Source: Closterium sp. NIES-65 (taxonomy: Eukaryota; Streptophyta; Zygnematophyceae; Desmidiales; Closteriaceae). From it: a stretch of DNA of 64,000 bases. The notes under the pieces were generated by a model. The model was given only the letters and a program-made list of their open reading frames with translations. It was not told the origin of the DNA and ran no database searches. The translations under genes were made by a program, and so were the position numbers. Each line of letters begins with the position of its first letter. Position 1 is the first letter of the stretch. Positions 1 through 8,481 of the stretch are shown here, in pieces. The stretch lies in assembly GCA_948144175.1 (NCBI GenBank), contig CANXME010002416.1:62001-126000 (forward strand), written 5' to 3'.

Positions 1-371
1 AGCTCACTAGATTTATATATTTCCCACCTTGTGATCGAGTGAGACCGCTAGATTCCCTTTACTTTTTGAGAGATGAGCGTTTCCGTTCTCCTTGGCCCTA
101 CTTGCACTATAAGTGCGAAATGCCGGCCAGACTGGCCGATGCACCATTTTCTCTACACATGTGCGTTAATTACCTTTCAAACCCTTACATTCACTAGATG
201 AATATATTTCCTACCTTATATTTGAGTGAGACCACTAGATTCCGTGTATTATGCGAGATGTGAGCGGTTCCGTTCTCCCAGGCATTTGCACTCTAAGTTC
301 ACATACTGACCGACCTGGCCAATGCACCACTTTCCATATACATATGCATTAGATTCCTTCCGAATCTTATT

Positions 372-1484
372 AGCTCACCAGATTTATATATTTCCCACCT
401 TCTGATCGAGTGAGACCGCTAGATTCCCTCTACTTTTTGAGAAATGAGCGTTTCCGTTCTCCTTGGCCCTACTTGCACTATAAGTGCGAAATGCTGGCCA
501 GACTGGCCGATGCACCATTTTCTCTACACATGTGCGTTAGTTACCTTTCAAACCCTTACGTTCACTAGATGAATTTATTTCCTACCTTCTATTTGAGTGA
601 GACCACTAGATTCCATGTACTATGCGACATCTGAGCGCTTCCGTTCTCCCTGGCATTTGCACTCTAAGTTCCCATACTGACCGACCTGGCCAATGCACCA
701 TTTTTCATATACATATGCATTAGATTCCTTTCGAACCTTATTAGCTCACTAGATTTATATATTTCCCACCTTGTGATCGAGTGAGACCGCTAGATTCCCT
801 CTACTTTTTGAGAAATGAGCGTTTCCGTTCTCCTTGGCCCTAGTTGCACTATAAGTGCGAAATGCCGGCCAGACTCGCCGATGCACAATTTTCTCTACAC
901 ATGTGCGTTAGTTACCTTTCAAACCCTTACGTTCACTAGATGAATATATTTCCTACTTTCTATTTGAGTGAGACCACTTGATTCCGTGTACTATGCGAGA
1001 TCTGAGCGCTTCCGTTCTCCCTGGCATTTGCATTTTAAGTTCCGATACTGACCGACCTGGCCAATGCACCATTTTCTCTATACATGTGCGTTGAATACAT
1101 TTTAAACCTTTATAGCTGACTAGATTTATATATTTCCCACCTTCTGATCGAGTGAGACCGTTATATTCCCTCTACTTTCTGAGAAACAAGCGTTTCCGTT
1201 CTCCCTGGCCCCACATGCACTATGAGTGCGAAATGCTGGCCAGACTGGCCGATGCACCATTTTCTCTACACATGTGCGTTAGTTACCTTTCAAACCCTTA
1301 CGTTCACTAGATGAATATATTTCCTACCTTATATTTGAGTGAGACCACCAGATTCCGTGTATTATGCGAGATCTGAGCGGTTCCGTTCTCCCAGGCATTT
1401 GCAGTCTTAGTTCCCATACTGACCGACCTGGCCAATGCACCACTTTCCATATACATATGCATTAGATTCCTTCCAAACCTTATT
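372..1484 (+). repeat. Complete 1113-bp higher-order repeat (A1-B2-A2-B3-A3-B1)
   Basis: Three successive 371-bp dimers carry the ordered subtypes A1-B2, A2-B3 and A3-B1, and the next dimer at 1485 is again A1-B2. The A3 monomer at 1114 opens with gctgac and has ccccac and atgagtgc. The preceding B3 ends with tgcgttgaatac, matching its neighbour. The same order recurs at 12937-14049 and 14791-15903, so it is a real repeat unit and not a chance series. Confidence 0.85.
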
Positions 1485-1895
1485 AGCTCACTAGATTTAT
1501 ATATTTCCCACCTTCTGATCGAGTGAGACCGCTAGATTCCCTTTACTTTTTGAGAAATGAGCGTTTCCGTTCTCCTTGGCCCTACTTGCACTATAAGTGC
1601 GAAATGCCGGCCAGACTGGCCGATGCACCATTTTCTCTACACATGTGCGTTAGTTACCTTTCAAACCCTTATGTTCACTAGATGAATATATTTCCTACCT
1701 TCTATTTGAGTGAGACCACTAGATTCTGTGTACTATGCGAGATCTGAGCGCTTCCGTTGTCCCTGGCATTTGCACTCTAAGTTCCCATACTGACCGACCT
1801 GGCCAATGCACCATTTTCCATATACATATGCATTAGATTCCTTTCGAACCTTATTAGCTCACTAGATTTATATATTTCCCACCTTCTGATCGAGT

Positions 1896-1900
1896 GAGAC
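1896..1900. repeat. Target-site duplication, left copy (GAGAC)
   Basis: GAGAC directly precedes the TGTCAG start of the left LTR and is repeated directly after the right LTR at 8173-8177. It comes from the gagtgagaccgctag stretch of an A2 monomer. Five bases is the usual Ty1/copia target duplication length. Confidence 0.93.
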
Positions 1901-2037
1901 TGTCAGAACATATCTATAGCTTATACTATTGTGTAGGCTGTAGTGGGGTATCCCATAGGGGGTACAACCCAGTTAGGGTTTCATATTTGTACTGCCTTCA
2001 TTCATAGTTCACACATTCCTGTTCGCTTATTCTCACA
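1901..2037 (+). repeat. Left LTR of the copia element
   Basis: 137 bp, beginning TGTCAGAACATA and ending TTCTCACA. It matches 8036-8172 at every base by eye. The LTR is short, as in many copia families. It holds AT-rich stretches (ttatactatt) that could include the promoter, but I cannot place a transcription start. Confidence 0.95.
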
Positions 2038-2048
2038 TGGTATAGAGC
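2038..2048 (+). other. Primer-binding site, initiator tRNA-Met type
   Basis: Immediately after the LTR the sequence reads TGGTATAGAGC, close to the TGGTATCAGAGC complement of the 3' end of initiator tRNA-Met used by most plant copia elements. Position and sequence both fit. Confidence 0.8.
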
Positions 2049-2159
2049 GGGTCCTTCTACGGACCTGTTTTTTTTTGGGCCCACCGAAGCGCCTCCCGAG
2101 GCGCGATCCTTTTTTTTTAGCGACCCCTCGGGTCGCCATTTCCCCTGCGGCCCCGCCGC

Positions 2160-2860
2160 CTTCACTGACGCGGCCCCGCCGCCCTCTTTGACGGGGCCCC
2201 GCCGCCGGCCTTTACGCGGCCCCGCCGCCTGCTCTCACGCGGCCCCGCCCCGGCTCCTTCGCGGCCCCGCCGCCTGCTCTCGCGCGGCCCCGCCCCGGCC
2301 TTTACGCGGCCCCGCCGCCTGCTCTCACGCGGCCCCGCCCCGGCTCCTTCGCGGCCCCGCCGCCTGCTCTCGTGCGGCCCCGCCCCGGCTTCTACGCGGC
2401 CCCGCCCCGGCTTTCACGCGGCCCCGCCAACGGCTTTGTCGCGGCCCCGCCCAGGCCCTTACGCGGCCCCGCCGCCTGCTCTCACGCGGCCCCGCCCCGG
2501 CTCCTTCGCGGCCCCGCCGTTTGCTCTCGCGCGGCCCCGCCCCGGCTTCTACGCGGCCCCGCCCCGGCTTTCACGCGGCCCCGCCGACGGCTTTGTCGCG
2601 GCCCCGCCCAGGCCCTTACGCGGCCCCGCCGCCTGCTCTCGCGCGGCCCCGCCCCGGCTTCTACGCGGCCCCGCCCCGGCTTTCACGCGGCCCCGCCGAC
2701 GGCTCTGTTGCGGCCCCGCCCAGGCCCTTACGCGGCCCCGCCGCCTGCCCCCGTCGAGGCCCGGTCACCTCCTGACGGCCCCGCCGTCCTTTCGTGACGG
2801 CCCCGCCGTCCCTTCCTGACGGCCCCGCCGTCCCCTCCTGACGGCTCCTGCCGTCCCCTT
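2160..2860 (+). repeat. GC-rich tandem repeats in the copia leader
   Basis: Roughly thirty units of about 22-23 bp share the core GCGGCCCCGCC followed by variable CTGCTCTCAC, CCGGCTTCTAC, CCGGCTCCTTC or AGGCCCTTAC. Toward the right end the unit changes to tgacggccccgccgtccc. Because the unit is not a multiple of three throughout, overlapping open frames rich in Ala, Pro and Arg appear in several registers on both strands. These look like composition artefacts. The repeats lie between primer site and polyprotein, so they belong to the leader; a structural or packaging role is possible but not shown. Confidence 0.85.
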
Positions 2861-3009
2861 CTACCGGCCCCGCAACTGCACCTGCTGGCCCCGCCGCTGC
2901 ACCTACCGGCCCCCACCACCCACCCCCCCCTTTTCCCGTCGCCTGTCGAGGCGACCTGAGGGGTGGCAGGTGTGTGGCCTCCCCTGCTTCTCCTCCTCCT
3001 TCATCTCCC

Positions 3010-3290
3010 ACTGCAGCAGCCGAGCCGCTCACCTGCAGCAGCCGAGCCGCCCCACCGCCGAGCCGCCCTGCACCCGAGCCGCCCAGCAGCCGAGCCGCCC
3101 TGCCGCCGAGCCGCCGGGTCGCTGAGCTGCTGAGCTGCAGTTGCTGCCGAGCCGCCCTGCCGCCGAGCCGCCGAGTCACCGAGCTGCTGAGCTGCAGTTG
3201 CTGCCGAGCCGCCTTGCCGCCGAGCCGCCCGAGTCGCCCGAGCCGCCGAGCCGCCGAGCTGCCGAGCCGCTGAGTCGCCGAGCCTACTCT
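3010..3290 (+). repeat. Second leader repeat, GCCGAGCCGCC type
   Basis: A shorter imperfect repeat with core gccgagccgcc, roughly every 12 bp. It includes a longer duplicated stretch around 3103-3160 and 3163-3217 that shares gctgagctgcagttgctg. It follows a polypyrimidine run (ctcctcctcc near 2990). No protein similarity is recognised in any frame. It lies within the copia leader, just upstream of the polyprotein. Confidence 0.75.
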
Positions 3291-3412
3291 TCCCACCACT
3301 GGTGAGCTCTTGCCCTGCTAGCACGCTGCGCGTCGCCTGCTTGCCTGCCTGCCTGCCTTTTGGCTTGCCTGGCTGCCTGCCTCCCTGCTGCTAGTCCTGC
3401 TCCTGCTTCTAC

Positions 3413-6400
3413 TTGCGGAGCCAAATGCAGCCCCAGCGACGCCGGCGTGAGTCCCTCACGCCCCAGCAGCTGCGTGAGTGGTACGCTGGTTGGGGCTGTA
3501 GGGGTGGCGACGCTACTCCTACTACCACTCCTGCTGCTTCTACTTGTGGTGGCGGCCAGATGCAGCTCCCGCGACCCTCTCGCGTGTCTCTCACGCCTCG
3601 CCAGCTTCGTGAGTGGTACGCTCAGAGTGGAGGGTCTCTCAGTGCTGTTCGCTGCTCTTACGTGATTCGCACTGGTACTTGGACTGGTCAGCCTTGTGGG
3701 ACACGTAGTCATACACCGTCCCGCTGCTTCGCCCGTCTGAGCGACGCCTGGCGTACCGTGTTTGGCGACGAGGCTGAGCTTCCCGACTGGGTGGAGTTGC
3801 TTAGGCAGAGGGTAGATATATATGCTCTTGACTATGATGCTATTCTCACTGCCATGTATGCATTGCCTACTAGTGCTGACCGTGCCGGTCACATGTGCGT
3901 CCCGCCTGACCCAGAGGCTCCTCTGCGGACGCTTCACATGGACGTGTGGGGCCCGGCCCCCGTCCGTGGGCAGGGTCACGAGCGCTACTTCCTGTTGGTG
4001 GTTGACGACTACTCGCGTTACACCTCAGTCTTCCCCTTGCGCAGCAAGGGTGCTGTCACTGAGGTGCTGATCGACTGGATCCGCGAGGCTCGTCTCCAGC
4101 TCAGGAGGAGCTTCGGCTCGGACTTTCCTGTTCTGCGTCTGCACTCTGACCGAGGTGGGGAGTTCTCCTCTCGCCTTCTGCGAGACTACTGTCGTGCACA
4201 GGGGATCCGCCAGACCTTTACGCTTCCGGACTCTCCACAGCAAAATGGGATTGCTGAGCGCCGCATTGGCATGGTCATGGATGTCGCTCGTACGTCCATG
4301 ATGCATGCGGCTGCCCCCCATTTTCTGTGGCCGTTTGCGGTTCGGTACGCGGCGCATCAGCTCAACCTTCACCCCAGGGTCTCTCGGCCCGCGATGTCCC
4401 CAGTGTTACTGTGGACGGGGAAGGTCGGCGATGCGTCTGCGTTCCGTGTCTGGGGATCTCGGGCGTTTGTCCGCGACTTGTCTGCGGACAAGCTGTCCCC
4501 CCGTGCTGCTCCCTGTGTCTTCCTTGGCTTCCCCCCTGACGCTCCAGGGTGGCAGTTCTACCACCCCTCCTCTCGTCGTGTTCTGTCCTCCCAGGACGTC
4601 ACGTTCGACGAGTCAGTCCCCTTCTACCGCCTCTTCCCCTACCGTACTCCTTCCCTTCCCCCCCCACCGGACTTCCTGGTACCAGTTCCCCCCCCGGTAG
4701 ACCCCCTCCCCCCTCAGGTTCCTGCCCCTTTAGGTGTGTCCCAGGTAGACACGGTCGAGCCAGTCGAGGTTGCTGCTGAGTCTGGTCCTGCTGCGGGTGC
4801 TGAGCCTGGGGGTGCTGCTGCTGGGGGTGCTGAGCCTGGGGGTGCGAGGCCGGGGGGTGCTGAGTCTGGGGGTGCTGAGCCGGGGGGTGCTGAGCCGGAG
4901 GGTGCTACGTCAGGAGCTGCTGAGCCTGGGGGTGCTGGGCCTGGAGGTGCGGAGCCTGCGCCTGCTGGACCTGGGGGCTCTCCGGTTCTTCCGTCTCGGC
5001 GGGAGCCGCTCTCTCCACAGGAGCTGCGCGAGTGGTTTGCTCGCCGCTGGAGGCGTGCTGCTGGAGCTGGAGCTTCTTCGCCTGCTGAGGGTGCTGCCGG
5101 TCCCGGAGCTGCTGGGCCTGCGGGTCCTACTGGAGCTGGAGCTACTGAGTCTGGGGGTGCTGAGTCTGGAACTGCTGAGCCTGGAGGTGCTGAGTCTGGA
5201 GCGGCTGTGCCTGGGGGTGCTGAGTCTGGAGCTGCTGAGCCTGGGGTTTCTCTTGCTGCTGCGTCTCGCCGGGAGCCCCTCTCTCCACAGGAGCTGAGTG
5301 AGTGGTTTGCTCGCCGCTGGAGGAGTGCTGCTGGAGCTGGAGCTTCGTCGACCGTCGAGGGTGCTGGTGCTGCCGGTCCCGGAGCTGCTGGGCCTGTGGG
5401 TCCTACTGGAGCTGGAGCTGCTGAGGGTATTGGTGCTGAGACTACTGCTGTCTGTCCTGGCGGTGGTTCTGCTGCTGGTGCTGCTGGAGGTCCTGCCGCT
5501 GGAGGTGTTGGTGGCGCTGGTGCTGTCGCTGAGGGTGCTGGTGCTGTCCCTGCTGAGTCTGGAGCTGCCGCGCGGCCTCGGCCGTACTTCGTTCCGCTCC
5601 TACAGCAGGTTCTTGGTCTTTCTCCTTCGGTAGAGTGTCCACAGCCTGTCCAGTCGCAGTCACTGTTGGAGCCTTCCTCTCCTCTGCCTGCTCCCTCTCC
5701 TTACACTGGTCCTACTGGAGGTCTTGCTGAGCGTCGTGAGCCTGCGTCTCGTCCCGCGTCGCCTGTTTGTGCTGCTCGCGCTAGTGGTCGCGGTTCGCGT
5801 CAGCGTCCTCCTCCTGTCCCTGGCACGCACCGGATGTCTCTGCGTCCGTCCACTGCTCCTCTGCGTGCCCCTTTGCCTTCTCCTTCTGAGTCCTCTCTTC
5901 CTGCGCTTGCCGACCCTGAGTCGGACTCTCTTCGCGCTGCCAGTCCTACTGTCACGCGTCTGCTTGCTACTGTCGTCACTGACCCCTCTTTTGAGTCCAC
6001 TGCTGCGTCTGCTCTAGTCGCTGAGCTCGTTGACTTTGCTGCTCGCTGTCGTCTCGACTACGCTGCTGGTCTTGTTGCTGAGTCTGCGTCTGTCTGTCCT
6101 CCGTCCGTCGGGGGTGAGTGTGCTCTTGGCACGGACGTCCTAGAGGACAGACAGGAGGAGTTACAGTGTCTAGCGGCTGCTTCACCTGATCTCGCGTCTG
6201 TACTGCTTGCCCCTGAGGGAGACCCGGATGCACTAGACATCCCGACTCCGCGTTCTTACGCGGAGGCCGTAGAGGGTCCCTACTCCTCTCAGTGGCAGGC
6301 AGCTATGGATGCAGAGATGGCTTCCTGGAAGTCCACAGGCACCTACGTTGACGCGGTTCCCCCTCCTGGGGCGAACATCGTCAGTGGCATGTGGATCTTC

Positions 6401-7819
6401 AGGGTGAAGCGGCCGCCGGGCTCTCCACCTGTCTTCAAGGCACGGTACGTTGCTCGTGGCTTCAGTCAGCGGCAGGGAGTTGACTACTTTCAGACCTTCT
6501 CTCCCACCCTGAAGATGACCACTCTTCGGGTGCTGCTGCACATAGCCGCTCAGCGCGACTACGAGCTTCACTCTCTCGACTTCAGCACTGCGTTCCTGCA
6601 GGGTAGCCTGCACGAGGAGATCTGGCTGCGCCGTCCACCTGGCTTCACTGGGACTTTCCCTCCTGGCACCCAGTGGAGCCTCCGACGGCCAGTCTACGGT
6701 CTCCGCCAGGCACCGCGTGAGTGGCACGACACACTGAGGACTACGCTTGCGGCTCTTGGGTTTGCTCCTTCTACTGCTGACCCGTCGCTGTTTCTGCGCA
6801 CCGACACTTCACTGCCGCCGTTCTACATCCTCGTGTACGTCGACGACTTGGTCTTTGCCACAGCGGACACTGCTGGACTCGCCTACGTGAAGTCCGAACT
6901 GCTGAAGAGACACACGTGCACAGACCTGGGTGAACTGCGCAGCTACCTTGGCTTGCAGATCACTCGGGACAGAGCACGCCGCACCATTACCTTGACTCAG
7001 TCACACATGGTGCAGCAGGTCCTTCAGCGCTTTGGCTTCACGTACTCCTCGCCTCAGGCCACTCCTCTGCCTACCCGCCACTCACTCTCAGCTCTGCCTT
7101 CGGATGAGTCCGTAGAGTCGAGTGGTCCGTATGCAGAGCTTGTTGGCTGCCTCATGTACCTGATGACCTGCACACGACCTGACCTTGCATACCCTCTGAG
7201 CATTCTTGCACGCTATGTTGCTCCAGGGAGACACAGACCAGAGCACATGGCTGCAGCGAAGAGGGTATTGCGCTACCTGTGCAGTACGTCGGGCATGGGG
7301 CTAGTGCTTGGAGGGCGGAGTCCAGTGGTCCTTACCGGCCACGCGGACGCTTCTTGGGCTGACGACCAGGCTACGCAGCGGTCGTCACAGGGTTACACCT
7401 TCAGCCTTGGTTCCGGCTCTGTCTCGTGGCGGTCTACTCGCTCGTCTTCGGTTCTCGGCTCCAGTTGTGAGGCTGAGATCTACGCCGGGGCCATGGCTGC
7501 ACAGGAGCTTCGCTGGCTCACCTACCTGCTGACTGACCTTGGAGAGCCACCTCGTTCTCCTCCAGTGCTGTACGTAGACAACAAGGCCATGCTGGCCTTG
7601 TGTCGAGAGCAGCGCTTGGAGCACAGAACGAAGCACATTGCTCTCCGCTACTTCCTTGCTCGTGAGCTGCAGCAGCGTGGTCAGTTGCGACTTGCGTACG
7701 TGGCCTCTGAGGCCAACACTGCTGATGTGTTCACCAAGGCACTCGCGCCTTGTGACCATCAGCGCTTTTGCACCCAGCTGGGTCTTGTGCCTGTCTTGCC
7801 TCACTTGCTCTCCTCTTGA
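3413..7819 (+). CDS. pol: Ty1/copia polyprotein (integrase, reverse transcriptase, RNase H)
   Basis: A single open frame of 1468 residues. The integrase core occupies about residues 170-340, with the D, D, E triad at about 177, 246 and 282 (35 residues between the last two) in LHMDVWG, LHSDRGGEF and QQNGIAERR contexts. A Gly/Ala/Glu/Pro-rich linker covers about 445-830. Reverse transcriptase of the copia RVT_2 type runs from WQAAMDAEM at about 961 and includes YVDD at about 1142. RNase H spans about 1300-1440 (GHADASWADD, SCEAEIYAG, VDNKAM) and the frame ends after NTADVFTKAL. The family's products copy the element's RNA to DNA and integrate it. No usual capsid or protease part is recognised. 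The start at 3413 is simply the first ATG of the frame; the true start is uncertain. The element is treated as a young fossil. Confidence 0.92.
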   Translation: MRSQMQPQRRRRESLTPQQLREWYAGWGCRGGDATPTTTPAASTCGGGQMQLPRPSRVSLTPRQLREWYAQSGGSLSAVRCSYVIRTGTWTGQPCGTRSHTPSRCFARLSDAWRTVFGDEAELPDWVELLRQRVDIYALDYDAILTAMYALPTSADRAGHMCVPPDPEAPLRTLHMDVWGPAPVRGQGHERYFLLVVDDYSRYTSVFPLRSKGAVTEVLIDWIREARLQLRRSFGSDFPVLRLHSDRGGEFSSRLLRDYCRAQGIRQTFTLPDSPQQNGIAERRIGMVMDVARTSMMHAAAPHFLWPFAVRYAAHQLNLHPRVSRPAMSPVLLWTGKVGDASAFRVWGSRAFVRDLSADKLSPRAAPCVFLGFPPDAPGWQFYHPSSRRVLSSQDVTFDESVPFYRLFPYRTPSLPPPPDFLVPVPPPVDPLPPQVPAPLGVSQVDTVEPVEVAAESGPAAGAEPGGAAAGGAEPGGARPGGAESGGAEPGGAEPEGATSGAAEPGGAGPGGAEPAPAGPGGSPVLPSRREPLSPQELREWFARRWRRAAGAGASSPAEGAAGPGAAGPAGPTGAGATESGGAESGTAEPGGAESGAAVPGGAESGAAEPGVSLAAASRREPLSPQELSEWFARRWRSAAGAGASSTVEGAGAAGPGAAGPVGPTGAGAAEGIGAETTAVCPGGGSAAGAAGGPAAGGVGGAGAVAEGAGAVPAESGAAARPRPYFVPLLQQVLGLSPSVECPQPVQSQSLLEPSSPLPAPSPYTGPTGGLAERREPASRPASPVCAARASGRGSRQRPPPVPGTHRMSLRPSTAPLRAPLPSPSESSLPALADPESDSLRAASPTVTRLLATVVTDPSFESTAASALVAELVDFAARCRLDYAAGLVAESASVCPPSVGGECALGTDVLEDRQEELQCLAAASPDLASVLLAPEGDPDALDIPTPRSYAEAVEGPYSSQWQAAMDAEMASWKSTGTYVDAVPPPGANIVSGMWIFRVKRPPGSPPVFKARYVARGFSQRQGVDYFQTFSPTLKMTTLRVLLHIAAQRDYELHSLDFSTAFLQGSLHEEIWLRRPPGFTGTFPPGTQWSLRRPVYGLRQAPREWHDTLRTTLAALGFAPSTADPSLFLRTDTSLPPFYILVYVDDLVFATADTAGLAYVKSELLKRHTCTDLGELRSYLGLQITRDRARRTITLTQSHMVQQVLQRFGFTYSSPQATPLPTRHSLSALPSDESVESSGPYAELVGCLMYLMTCTRPDLAYPLSILARYVAPGRHRPEHMAAAKRVLRYLCSTSGMGLVLGGRSPVVLTGHADASWADDQATQRSSQGYTFSLGSGSVSWRSTRSSSVLGSSCEAEIYAGAMAAQELRWLTYLLTDLGEPPRSPPVLYVDNKAMLALCREQRLEHRTKHIALRYFLARELQQRGQLRLAYVASEANTADVFTKALAPCDHQRFCTQLGLVPVLPHLLSS
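4780..5580 (+). repeat. Low-complexity linker with a 270-bp internal duplication
   Basis: The polyprotein linker is built of GGAEPGGA-type codon repeats (ctgagcctgggggtg and variants). Inside it 4997-5266 and 5267-5536 are tandem copies offset by 270 bp (90 residues). Each opens with REPLSPQEL, then EWFARRWR, then an AAGAGAS run. The repeats keep frame. This region, between integrase and reverse transcriptase, is commonly variable in copia elements. Confidence 0.8.
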
Positions 7820-8035
7820 CTTCACTTGTACTGTGACATATATATATACCTGCTCTTGCTTGTCTAGTTTTATATATATGTCTGTACTCCTGCATGTGAA
7901 CTGGCCTCTGGCCCTGCTCTTGTGCTCGGACTGTGTGGTGACTTTGTGATCCACCCCGAGCTTGCTTTGCTTTGCTTTGCTTTGCTTGACTGGTCTTGTG
8001 ACCCTTTGTTCTCCCCCACTTTGCCTATGGGGGTG
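7820..8035 (+). other. Copia 3' untranslated region with purine tract
   Basis: Non-coding stretch between polyprotein stop and right LTR. It has two TA-rich runs (around 7838-7850 and 7870-7880), a TTTGC microsatellite of about five units at 7963-7986, and a purine-rich atgggggtg at 8027-8035 directly against the LTR, where the plus-strand primer tract is expected. No gene is seen. Confidence 0.75.
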
Positions 8036-8172
8036 TGTCAGAACATATCTATAGCTTATACTATTGTGTAGGCTGTAGTGGGGTATCCCATAGGGGGTAC
8101 AACCCAGTTAGGGTTTCATATTTGTACTGCCTTCATTCATAGTTCACACATTCCTGTTCGCTTATTCTCACA
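8036..8172 (+). repeat. Right LTR of the copia element
   Basis: 137 bp, TGTCAGAACATA to TTCTCACA, identical by eye to 1901-2037. It is followed directly by the second GAGAC target copy. Confidence 0.95.
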
Positions 8173-8177
8173 GAGAC
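8173..8177. repeat. Target-site duplication, right copy (GAGAC)
   Basis: GAGAC follows the right LTR. The satellite then resumes with tgctagattccctctac, in register with the monomer interrupted at 1900. Confidence 0.93.
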
Positions 8178-8481
8178 TGCTAGATTCCCTCTACTTTTTG
8201 AGAAATCAGCGTTTCCGTTCTCCTTGGCCCTAGTTGCACTATAAGTGCGAAATGCCGGACAGACTGGCCGATGCACAATTTTCTCTACACATGTGCGTTA
8301 GTTACCTTTCAAACCCTTTCCTACTTTCTATTTGAGTGAGACCACTTGATTCCGTGTACTATGCGAGATCTGAGCGCTTCCGTTCTCCCTGGCATTTGCA
8401 TTTTAAGTTCCGATACTGACCGACCTGGCCAATGCACCATTTTCTCTATACATGTGCAATGAATATATTTCAAACCTTTTT

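Larger units (their letters stand above)
1..1900 (+). repeat. Satellite array, plus orientation, block 1a
   Basis: Five dimers start at 1, 372, 743, 1114 and 1485 (each marked by agctcac or agctgac), exactly 371 bp apart. A sixth starts at 1856 and is cut by the copia insertion. Reading subtypes from diagnostic bases gives A1-B1, A1-B2, A2-B3, A3-B1, A1-B2, A2. A1 has ccctacttgc and caccatttt; A2 has ccctagttgc and cacaatttt; A3 has gctgac, aaacgagcg and ccccacctgc. B1 has gtattatgcg and cggttccg; B2 has gtactatgcg, cgcttccg and cactctaag; B3 has acttgattcc and cattttaag. There is no gene here. Periodicity is certain; function is unknown, and a centromeric or heterochromatic role is inferred from size and organisation. 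Confidence 0.95.
1901..8172 (+). mobile_element. Ty1/copia LTR retrotransposon, recent insertion
   Basis: This 6272-bp element has two 137-bp LTRs (TG...CA ends), a 5-bp target duplication, a primer site, a long GC-rich leader, one polyprotein frame and a short purine-rich tract before the right LTR. The order integrase, then reverse transcriptase, then RNase H places it in Ty1/copia (Pseudoviridae-like). The two LTRs look identical base for base, so the insertion is very young. Its GC-rich sequence contrasts sharply with the AT-richer satellite. Integrase, RT and RNase H are recognisable, but I could not recognise a typical capsid zinc knuckle or protease, so it is treated as probably broken or non-autonomous, with at least one major part not identified. 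Confidence 0.95.

Noticed and set aside
60-110. CENP-B box in the gagcgtttccgttctcc region
   Set aside because: The core pattern TTCGNNNNANNCGGG is not met on either strand; the resemblance is only a shared ttccg.
1943-3324. Several overlapping Ala/Pro/Arg-rich frames on both strands in the copia leader
   Set aside because: Produced by GC-rich tandem repeats open in many registers; no recognisable domain, and mutually overlapping on both strands.
4770-6240. Long alternative frames (Leu/Val-rich plus strand, Gln/Arg-rich minus strand) over the polyprotein linker
   Set aside because: Shadows of the GGAEPGGA codon repeats in other frames; the polyprotein frame is clearly the real one.
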